In this document: positions 1-5,161 of the stretch, piece after piece
Position numbering within the stretch: the first letter of the stretch is position 1
Layout of the letters: each line of letters begins with the position of its first letter
Source of the DNA: Candidatus Iainarchaeum sp.
GTDB lineage: Archaea > Iainarchaeota > Iainarchaeia > Iainarchaeales > GCA-2688035
Direction of reading: 5' to 3'
Assembly: GCA_017609945.1 (NCBI GenBank)
Contig: JAFCCZ010000061.1
Coordinates: 1-5,542, forward strand
DNA: 5,542 nucleotides
The notes under the pieces: generated by a model
Databases searched by the model: none
What the model saw: the letters and a program-made list of their open reading frames with translations, nothing else
Told to the model about the DNA's origin: nothing
Made by a program: the position numbers and the translations under genes

Positions 1-143
1 GTGCAGACGGCCTGATTGTTGAGGTTCACAATTGCCCTGGAGAGGCAAAGTGCGATGGCCCGCAGCAGCTGACCCCCCCGGAATTTGAAAAAATGATGGC
101 CGAACTCAAAAAGGTTGCGGCCGCAATTGGAAGGGGGATTTGA
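1..143 (+). CDS. DAHP synthase, type I-beta family (3' end only)
   Basis: Partial gene cut by the left window edge; complete codons begin at base 3 and 46 residues are readable before TGA at 141-143. The readable start, ADGLIVEVHNCPGEAKCDGP, is the C-terminal signature of the DAHP synthase I-beta / KDO8P synthase superfamily. The Glu of EVH (codon 21-23) and the Asp of CDGP (codon 54-56) lie 11 residues apart, as do two metal ligands in this family. The tail after the signature (QQLTPPEFEKMM and a terminal helix) and the following aro genes favour DAHP synthase over KDO8P synthase. The enzyme condenses PEP with erythrose 4-phosphate, the first step of the shikimate pathway, in the cytoplasm. 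Any N-terminal regulatory domain lies outside the window, so feedback control cannot be judged. Symbol left blank because aroF, aroG and aroH naming cannot be resolved from the tail. Confidence 0.88.
   Translation, partial: ADGLIVEVHNCPGEAKCDGPQQLTPPEFEKMMAELKKVAAAIGRGI
133..137 (+). promoter_or_regulatory. Shine-Dalgarno site for the phosphatase-like gene
   Basis: A GGGGG run within AAGGGGGATT lies inside the last codons of the DAHP synthase gene, 10 bases before ATG 148. It supports ATG 148 as the start over the in-frame TTG at 115, which would overlap the upstream gene by 29 bases and add 11 residues before the family's N-terminal beta strand. Confidence 0.7.
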
Positions 144-147
144 CAAA

Positions 148-768
148 ATGAAGGTTTTCATTTGCAGGCACGGGGAAACGGAGTGGAATCTTCTGGGCAA
201 GTTCCAGGGGGTTGCGGACTCTGTTCTTACTGAAAAGGGAATTGAGCAGGCCGAGCAAACCGCAAAAACCCTTGCTGGCGCAAAGCCCGCGGCTATCTAC
301 ACATCGGACTTGAAGAGGGCAGTTGCCACCGCAGAAATTATCGCCAGGCCCCACAACCTAAAGCCGATTCCAGTGCACGAACTGCACGAAATTAATGCAG
401 GAAAGCTTGAGGGCCACACAAAGGAGGAATCTGACAAGTTGTTTTCCAAAGAAAAGGCGGCGTGGGCTTTGGACAAGTTCAACAACCCTTTTCCTGGCGG
501 TGAAAGTCACGCCCAGCTTGTCGAGAGGCTAAAACCGTTTGCAGAGAAGATTAAGAGAGAGCACGCTGACGACGAAATTATTTTGGTTATGCACAGGAGC
601 AGCGGCAGGGCAATGGCCACTATTCTTGCCGGCATCCCTGGAGAGGAAATGATGAACTTTGAGTTTCTGCACGATATAATTTACAAGATTGAGTTAAACG
701 GCAAGCCAAAGGTTTCAATGATAAGGGACGGGAAAACAGAGGAGGGTTTCTTCTACCCGGAAAAGTGA
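148..768 (+). CDS. Histidine phosphatase / phosphoglycerate mutase family protein
   Basis: A 206-residue cytoplasmic protein of the histidine phosphatase (dPGM-like) superfamily. It opens with MKVFICRHGETEWN, in which Arg7-His8-Gly9 is the RHG signature and His8 the expected phospho-histidine. Other family residues are Arg57 in SDLKRA, Glu81 in HEINAGKLEG (general acid position), GGES at 117-120 and a second His at 149. At about 206 residues it is closer to the small phosphatases (CobC/PspA-like) than to cofactor-dependent phosphoglycerate mutase at roughly 230-250. Around His149 the usual HGG is replaced by HRSSGR; the Arg five residues on is kept. It starts 4 bases after the DAHP synthase stop and is followed by aroA, so it is probably co-expressed with the pathway. 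Substrate unknown: a phosphorylated metabolite phosphatase is the default, and a mutase feeding PEP synthesis is possible but less supported. No signal peptide or membrane segment is seen. Confidence 0.88.
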   Translation: MKVFICRHGETEWNLLGKFQGVADSVLTEKGIEQAEQTAKTLAGAKPAAIYTSDLKRAVATAEIIARPHNLKPIPVHELHEINAGKLEGHTKEESDKLFSKEKAAWALDKFNNPFPGGESHAQLVERLKPFAEKIKREHADDEIILVMHRSSGRAMATILAGIPGEEMMNFEFLHDIIYKIELNGKPKVSMIRDGKTEEGFFYPEK

Positions 769-769
769 C

Positions 770-774
770 AGGTG
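770..774 (+). promoter_or_regulatory. Shine-Dalgarno site deciding the aroA start
   Basis: AGGTG five bases before ATG 780. It selects ATG 780 over the in-frame GTG at 765, which overlaps the preceding stop codon as GTGA but has only a weak purine stretch before it. The same AGGTGTT heptamer at the same spacing precedes the aroB start at 2581. Confidence 0.7.
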
Positions 775-779
775 TTCTT

Positions 780-2051
780 ATGAAATTGCTTGTAAAGAAA
801 TCAGTTTTGAACGGGGAAATTACAATTCCTGCTTCAAAGTCCCACACAATCCGCGCAGTTGTGATTGCTTCGCTTGCCGACGGTAAAAGCACTTTGCTCA
901 ACCCTCTTAATTCGGCGGACTCGCAGGCAAGCGTTGGCGCCTGCAGGGTAATGGGCGCAAAAATTTCGCAGAGGGGAAATTGGGAGATTGAGGGCTTTGC
1001 AGGAAAGCCCCTTACCCCCTCCACTGAAATTGACTTAATGAATTCCGGAACAAGCGCTAACTTTGTTGCAGGACTTGCGGCACATGCTCGAGGTCCAACA
1101 GTTCTGACAGGCGACGAAAGCCTCAGAAGCAGGCCCTTTGCTCCTCTTGTAAAGGCCTTAAACGATTTGGGCGCAAGCGCTGAAAGCGTTCCAGGGGACG
1201 GGAAGGTGCCTCTCAAAATTTCAGGTTTCCTAAAGGGCGGCTTTACCGAAATTGACGGCATGAACTCACAGCCTGTCTCAAGCCTGTTGATAAGCTGTGC
1301 TCTCGCCCCGTCCGACAGCGAGATTTTTGTTCCAAACCTGCACGAGCAGCCTTATGTGAAGATGACAATGCAGTGGTTGGGCGAACAGGGGATAAGTTAC
1401 AGTGAAAGCAGGATGAAAACGTTTAAGGTAAGGGGCGGCCAGTCCTTCAAGCCCTTTGAGAAAACCATTCCAGCCGACTTTTCCTCCGCGACCTTTCCCC
1501 TCTGCGCTGCGGCAATTTCCCCAGAAAGCAATGTTCTGCTCAAGGGACTTGACATGAATGACGCGCAGGGTGACAAGGACGTTGCAAACATGCTCAAAAA
1601 GATGGGTGCTGAAATAAGCCTTGGAGAAGAGGGCATTAGGGTAATTGGGGCGGAATTGCAGGGTACAGAGCTTAATCTGAAGAACGCACCTGATGCCCTT
1701 CCCGCCCTTGCGGTTGTTGGCTGCTTTGCAGAGGGTGAAACCCGTCTCGTGAACGTGGCCCATGCAAGAATAAAGGAAACTGACCGCATAGCTACAATGA
1801 CCAGTGAGCTCAAAAAGATGGGTGCCAACGTTGAGGAACTGGATGACGGAATGGTAATCAGGAAAAGCAATTTGCACGGCGCACAGCTTAACGGGCGCTC
1901 TGACCACCGGGTTGTAATGGCCCTTTCCATTGCCGGAATGAACGCTTTAGGCCAGACTGAAGTGGCTACTGCTGAGGCAGTTAAAGTAACCTTTCCGCCT
2001 TACTTTGATTTAATGAGGGGTCTTGGCGCCAAAATGGAGGTTTTGCAATGA
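780..2051 (+). CDS. aroA: 3-phosphoshikimate 1-carboxyvinyltransferase (EPSP synthase)
   Basis: Transfers the enolpyruvyl group of PEP to shikimate 3-phosphate, step 6 of the pathway. It is 423 residues from ATG 780, normal for the two-domain family. The N-terminus reads MKLLVKKSVLNGEITIPASK, with Lys20, Ser21 and Arg25 matching E. coli Lys22, Ser23 and Arg27. Further active-site matches are GDESLRSRP (Arg116 = Arg124), NSQ (Gln164 = Gln171), NAPDALP (Asp305 = Asp313), KETDRI at 332-337 (Arg336 = Arg344) and DHR (Arg377 = Arg386). The loop usually read as N-[AS]-G-T-x-x-R is NSGTSANF (88-95), so the position of E. coli Arg100 is Asn94. Near the C-terminus Lys402 sits one residue off E. coli Lys411, as VKVTFP. 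The Gly96 equivalent (Gly90) is kept. Eleven bases follow the upstream stop, and the gene overlaps aroK by 4 bases. Function is confident despite the loop variant. Confidence 0.95.
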   Translation: MKLLVKKSVLNGEITIPASKSHTIRAVVIASLADGKSTLLNPLNSADSQASVGACRVMGAKISQRGNWEIEGFAGKPLTPSTEIDLMNSGTSANFVAGLAAHARGPTVLTGDESLRSRPFAPLVKALNDLGASAESVPGDGKVPLKISGFLKGGFTEIDGMNSQPVSSLLISCALAPSDSEIFVPNLHEQPYVKMTMQWLGEQGISYSESRMKTFKVRGGQSFKPFEKTIPADFSSATFPLCAAAISPESNVLLKGLDMNDAQGDKDVANMLKKMGAEISLGEEGIRVIGAELQGTELNLKNAPDALPALAVVGCFAEGETRLVNVAHARIKETDRIATMTSELKKMGANVEELDDGMVIRKSNLHGAQLNGRSDHRVVMALSIAGMNALGQTEVATAEAVKVTFPPYFDLMRGLGAKMEVLQ

Positions 2052-2581
2052 ACCTTGTGCTGATTGGATTTAAGGCAAGCGGAAAGAGTGCTGTTGGGCG
2101 GGACCTTGCCAAAAAGCTTGGAATGCGCTTTGTGGACCTAGATGAACTGATTGAGAAAATGTATGAAAAAGAGCACGGCAGGAAGATTTCCTTCAGGGAA
2201 ATTTACGCAAACCACGGAAAGGAATTTTTTCGCGGACTTGAGAACAAGGCCGGTGAAACAGCCGCCTTGATGGACAATTGCGTTATTGCAACAGGCGGCG
2301 GAACAATGATTTTTTTCAAGAACGGCAGGCTGCTCAAGGAACGCTCCAAAATAATTTATCTGCTTGAAGACCCTGCAGCAATGCTGGCAAGAATCAGGGC
2401 AAGGGGAATCCCCGCATTCCTTGACCCGGAGGACCTTGAGGGAAGCATGAACCGCGAGCTTGAGAAAAGAAAGCCTGTTTACGAGCAAACCGCAGACTAC
2501 AAGGTTGACATCAGGGGCATGAAGCTTCAAAAGATTGCCGACAAAATAATTTCCCTTCTCAAAGACGAAAAGGTGTTGTAG
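2048..2581 (+). CDS. aroK: Shikimate kinase, P-loop (NMP-kinase fold) type
   Basis: Phosphorylates shikimate to shikimate 3-phosphate with ATP, step 5. It has 177 residues, typical of bacterial AroK/AroL. The Walker A loop is GFKASGKS (7-14), Asp30 and Asp32 form the DLD motif (shikimate and Mg binding), FFRGLEN supplies Arg62, the glycine-rich ATGGGT has Gly83-85, and KRKPVYEQTAD carries Arg141 for shikimate contact. The lid reads RARGIPAFLD (117-126) where many family members have a TRPLL-like sequence. ATG 2048 overlaps the aroA stop as ATGA and has a strong GGAGG at 2036-2040, seven bases upstream; its last base is the first base of the aroB GTG start. If the host is an archaeon, this bacterial-type kinase is notable because most archaea use an unrelated GHMP-family shikimate kinase. 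Shikimate kinase fits much better than gluconate kinase or other P-loop kinases. Confidence 0.94.
   Translation: MNLVLIGFKASGKSAVGRDLAKKLGMRFVDLDELIEKMYEKEHGRKISFREIYANHGKEFFRGLENKAGETAALMDNCVIATGGGTMIFFKNGRLLKERSKIIYLLEDPAAMLARIRARGIPAFLDPEDLEGSMNRELEKRKPVYEQTADYKVDIRGMKLQKIADKIISLLKDEKVL
2571..2575 (+). promoter_or_regulatory. Shine-Dalgarno site for the aroB GTG start
   Basis: AGGTG five bases before GTG 2581, inside the last codons of aroK. It shares the heptamer AGGTGTT and the spacing with the site before aroA, and supports the GTG as a genuine start although that codon overlaps the aroK TAG stop by one base. Confidence 0.65.
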
Positions 2582-3684
2582 TGCAAAGCATTGAAGTCAA
2601 ACTCGGGGGCGGGGCTGACCGTTCTTACAAAATTCTCATTGAAGCGGGTTTGCTTGAAAAAATTCCCTCAATCCTGTCATCCAAACCGGTTGGGAATGAT
2701 TACGCAGTAATCTGTGACTCTTCCACAGCAAAGCTCTTTGGAGAAAGGCTCGTTGCTGGCCTCAAGGCAGCCGGCCCAAATGCCTTGCTTCTTTCCTTTC
2801 CCGCGGGAGAGAAAAGCAAATCCCTCTCTGTTCTTGAAGGGCTTCAGAACAAAATGCTTGAATTTGGCTTCAACAGAAAGTCGGCTGTAATTGCTCTCGG
2901 CGGCGGCGTTACCGGGGACTTAGCCGGCTTTGTTGCGGCAACCTACATGCGGGGCATTTCTTATATTCAAGTTCCAACCACTCTTCTTGCAATGGTTGAC
3001 TCAAGTGTTGGGGGCAAAGTTGCAGTGGACCTTGCCGGCGGAAAGAACTACTGCGGTTCCTTCCACCAACCAAAAGCCGTTTTTGCCGACATTGCCTGCC
3101 TTAAGACTCTTCCGGAGAGCCAGATGTCCATTGGAATGGCTGAATCCATAAAGCACGGTGTGATTGCCAACAAGGCACTCTTTGATTTCATTGAGTCAAA
3201 TAAGGATAGGATTTTGGGCAAGGATTTGCCTGTTTTGGAGCAGTTGGTGGCAAAAAACTGCGAAATCAAGGCCAAAATTGTTGAAAAGGACGAGTTGGAG
3301 CAAAACCTTAGAAAAACAGTGAATTATGGGCATACTGTGGGGCACGCAATAGAGCTTTTGGGCAATTACTCAAAATTTTCCCACGGACAAGCGGTTTCAA
3401 TTGGAATGGCCGTTGAAGCGGCAATTTCCCAATCCCTCGGGTTCCTTTCCCTAGACTCTGTTGAAAGGCAGAACACTCTGCTTGAATCTTTTTCCCTGCC
3501 CACAAAGCTTCCTGACTATTCGCCAAAGGAGATAATTGCGGCAATGCGCAGGGACAAAAAGTCAGAGAGCAAGGCTCTTGTGTTTGCCCTGCCTTCCTCA
3601 ATCGGCTCGATGAAAACAGTTGCCGGCAGCTTTGGAATAGGGGTTGATGAAAAGCTTGTTTTAAGTGTTTTGGGGGGAGCTTAA
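2581..3684 (+). CDS. aroB: 3-dehydroquinate synthase
   Basis: NAD- and metal-dependent cyclisation of DAHP to 3-dehydroquinate, step 2. It has 367 residues, the usual length. The Rossmann-like N-terminal domain ends in PAGEKSKS (74-81); GGGVTGDLAGFVAATYMRG (107-125) binds NAD; PTTLLAMVDSSVGGK (132-146) and GKN (154-156) line the active site. The metal ligands are Glu188 in GMAESIKHG, His251 in NYGHTVGHAIE and His268 in HGQAVSIGM. The last motif is usually HGEAV, so Gln270 replaces the common Glu next to a ligand. The start is GTG at 2581, preceded by AGGTG; no ATG lies near and the N-terminus MQSIEVKLGG fits the family's first strand. The gene overlaps the aroK stop by one base and ends directly before the aroD ATG. 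AroB means the operon uses the classical erythrose 4-phosphate route, not the alternative DHQ synthase II route of many methanogens and halophiles. Confidence 0.97.
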   Translation: MQSIEVKLGGGADRSYKILIEAGLLEKIPSILSSKPVGNDYAVICDSSTAKLFGERLVAGLKAAGPNALLLSFPAGEKSKSLSVLEGLQNKMLEFGFNRKSAVIALGGGVTGDLAGFVAATYMRGISYIQVPTTLLAMVDSSVGGKVAVDLAGGKNYCGSFHQPKAVFADIACLKTLPESQMSIGMAESIKHGVIANKALFDFIESNKDRILGKDLPVLEQLVAKNCEIKAKIVEKDELEQNLRKTVNYGHTVGHAIELLGNYSKFSHGQAVSIGMAVEAAISQSLGFLSLDSVERQNTLLESFSLPTKLPDYSPKEIIAAMRRDKKSESKALVFALPSSIGSMKTVAGSFGIGVDEKLVLSVLGGA

Positions 3685-4356
3685 ATGATTGCCGTCCCAA
3701 TAACCGCTGAAAACTTTGACAAAGCGCTTTCCGATATTGAGGCCGCGAACTCAAAGGCAGACATCATAGAGCTTCGCCTTGACTTTTTGCAGGAAGTCAA
3801 TGAAACAATTCTTGAAGGGCTTTTGAAAAAATGCCAAAGGCCTGTTATAGTAGCTTATCGCAACAAAAATTTTGGCGCCGCGGTTGAGGCAACCGAGAGA
3901 ATGTTTATTCTCAGAAAGGCAATTGACCAAAACGCGCACTTTGTTGACCTTGACTTTGAACAAGACAAGGACTTCCTTGCAGATATCATTTCCCAGAAGA
4001 GTACCACCGCCGTAATCCTTTCACACCACGACTTTGAGAAAACCCCTTCGCTTGAGGAGCTCGTTAAGCTGTTGGATTTAATGGATTCCTCTTTTGCCCC
4101 GGACATTTTCAAGATAGTAACCTTTGCCCGCGACGAATCCGACAACAACACAATTCTTGACCTTGTCAAGGCCGCAAAATCCTCCGGAAGAAAAATTGTC
4201 GGATTTTGCGTGGGGCAGAAAGGAATAAGAAGCAGAATAGAGTGTATTAAAATGGGGGCGGTGTTTACGTTTGCCTCTTTGGGGAAGGGAAAAGAGAGCG
4301 CCCAAGGGCAGTTCTCGGTTGAAGAGATGAGGAAGGAGCTTGAAAAAAATGCTTGA
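3685..4356 (+). CDS. aroD: 3-dehydroquinate dehydratase, type I
   Basis: Dehydrates 3-dehydroquinate to 3-dehydroshikimate through a lysine Schiff base, step 3. It has 223 residues, like short archaeal and other compact type I enzymes and shorter than E. coli AroD (about 252). Motifs: ADIIELRLDFL (25-35) at the substrate-binding strand, SHHDFEKTP (113-121) with catalytic His115, DIFKIV (140-145) with Schiff-base Lys143, SR with Arg184, and AQGQ (206-209) with Gln209 matching the usual APGQ. The strand that usually reads T-x-R-x-x-x-E-G-G is AYRNKNFGA: Arg59 is kept but the EGG is lost. ATG 3685 follows the aroB TAA with no gap and is preceded by a G-rich Shine-Dalgarno site (GGGGGGAG, 3672-3679). 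The 3' end overlaps aroE by 8 bases. The aroD-aroE neighbourhood matches the pairing seen as a fusion protein in plants. The type II family (AroQ) is excluded by the lysine mechanism motifs. Confidence 0.94.
   Translation: MIAVPITAENFDKALSDIEAANSKADIIELRLDFLQEVNETILEGLLKKCQRPVIVAYRNKNFGAAVEATERMFILRKAIDQNAHFVDLDFEQDKDFLADIISQKSTTAVILSHHDFEKTPSLEELVKLLDLMDSSFAPDIFKIVTFARDESDNNTILDLVKAAKSSGRKIVGFCVGQKGIRSRIECIKMGAVFTFASLGKGKESAQGQFSVEEMRKELEKNA
4331..4338 (+). promoter_or_regulatory. Shine-Dalgarno site deciding the aroE start
   Basis: GGAAGGAG lies ten bases before ATG 4349 but only one base before the in-frame TTG at 4340, too close to serve that codon. It therefore supports ATG 4349. The site is inside the aroD coding sequence, so ribosomes ending aroD would pass directly over it. 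Confidence 0.7.
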
Positions 4357-5161
4357 CAGCAAAACAAAACTTATTGCATTGCTTGGGCACCCAGTAGAGC
4401 ACAGCATTGGGCCCGTAATGCACAACGTCGCATTCAACGAAACAGGCCTTAACTTTGTTTACATTGCCTTTGACACAACACACCTCAAGATCGCGTTAAC
4501 CGCAATGAGGAGCCTTAACTTCAGGGGATACAGTGTGACAATTCCACACAAGCAGAAGATAGTGGAATTGCTTGACAGAGTTGACCCGCTTGCCGCAAAA
4601 ATCCTTGCAGTCAACACTGTTGTGAACGAGAACGGCCTGCTTGTCGGCTACAACACCGATTCTGACGCAGCCTTAAATGCCCTGAAGGAAAAAATTTCCT
4701 TGAGCGGGAAAAGGGTTGCATTGCTTGGGGCTGGGGGTGCCGCGCGCGCAATAGCTTTCGGCCTACAAAAAGAGGAGGCTGCTACAACAATCTTCAACCG
4801 CACCTTTGAAAAGGCCAGGTCACTTGCAAAGGCGGTTGGCTGCGAGTACTCACAGTTTGAAAAGCTTGAGTCATTCAAATCAGAGATAATAATAAACGCC
4901 ACCTCTGTTGGCATGTCCCCGAAAAGCGCTTCCTCACCTGTTGACAAAAAAGTTCTTAAGAACAAACCACTTGTTTTTGATGTTGTTTACACCCCACTTG
5001 AAACAGTTCTTCTAAAGCAGGCAAAGGTCGCTGGCTGCGAAACAATTTCAGGCCTTGAAATGTTTGTGGGACAGGGCGCTGAACAATTTAAGCTTTGGAC
5101 AGGGCAGGAAGCACCCCGCGAAGTAATGCGCGAGGTTGTTGAAAGGGAGCTGGGAAAGTGA
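4349..5161 (+). CDS. aroE: Shikimate dehydrogenase (NADP-type)
   Basis: Reduces 3-dehydroshikimate to shikimate, step 4. It has 270 residues, the normal length for the AroE family. N-terminal substrate domain: GHPVEHSIGPVMHN (13-26), GYSVTIPHK (60-68) with catalytic Lys68, AVNTVV (87-92) and YNTDSD with catalytic Asp104. Nucleotide domain: GAGGAARA (127-134) and NRT (150-152), which favours NADP, then NATSVGM (183-189) and DVVYTPLET (211-219). The C-terminal GLEMFVGQGAEQFKLWTG (235-252) contains the substrate-binding Gln242. Two substrate positions differ from E. coli AroE: Ser16 is Gly21 (HSIGP for HSxSP) and Asn59 is Ser62 (SVT for NVT). The first may affect shikimate versus quinate preference. 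ATG 4349 overlaps the aroD stop by 8 bases and the gene overlaps aroC as GTGA. Placement in a full pathway operon argues for the biosynthetic AroE role over a quinate-degrading YdiB/QutB role. Confidence 0.94.
   Translation: MLDSKTKLIALLGHPVEHSIGPVMHNVAFNETGLNFVYIAFDTTHLKIALTAMRSLNFRGYSVTIPHKQKIVELLDRVDPLAAKILAVNTVVNENGLLVGYNTDSDAALNALKEKISLSGKRVALLGAGGAARAIAFGLQKEEAATTIFNRTFEKARSLAKAVGCEYSQFEKLESFKSEIIINATSVGMSPKSASSPVDKKVLKNKPLVFDVVYTPLETVLLKQAKVAGCETISGLEMFVGQGAEQFKLWTGQEAPREVMREVVERELGK
5145..5149 (+). promoter_or_regulatory. Shine-Dalgarno site for the aroC GTG start
   Basis: GGGAG eight bases before GTG 5158, inside the aroE tail. It supports the GTG that overlaps the aroE TGA (GTGA) as the true aroC start; the protein then begins MTGNVFGKAFQ, as expected for chorismate synthase. 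Confidence 0.65.

Noticed and set aside
115..126. Perfect 12-base palindrome TTGCGGCCGCAA just before the phosphatase gene, considered as an operator
   Set aside because: It lies within the DAHP synthase coding sequence, encodes an ordinary Val-Ala-Ala-Ala stretch and has no partner site; in an operon interior an operator is unlikely.
115..147. TTG at 115 as the start of the phosphatase-like protein
   Set aside because: It would add 11 residues before the RHG strand and overlap DAHP synthase by 29 bases; ATG 148 has a well-spaced Shine-Dalgarno site and gives the family's normal N-terminus.
765..779. GTG at 765 as the aroA start, which overlaps the preceding stop as GTGA
   Set aside because: Five extra residues do not match the family N-terminus, and AGGTG at 770-774 fits ATG 780. 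Not fully excluded, because GTGA coupling is used at aroE/aroC.
769..779. The only intergenic gap of note, checked for a promoter or terminator
   Set aside because: At 11 bases it is too short for either and is filled by the aroA Shine-Dalgarno site.
620..1261. 213-residue open frame on the minus strand across the phosphatase-aroA junction
   Set aside because: Overlaps two clearly identified plus-strand genes, has no recognisable motif and no family-like composition; it arises from the codon bias of the real genes.
1278..1930. Two long minus-strand open frames (209 and 177 residues) inside aroA
   Set aside because: They overlap each other and the conserved core of aroA, and their translations show no domain features.
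2930..3151. 73-residue plus-strand open frame inside aroB
   Set aside because: A different frame across the most conserved part of aroB, with no plausible Shine-Dalgarno site or motif.
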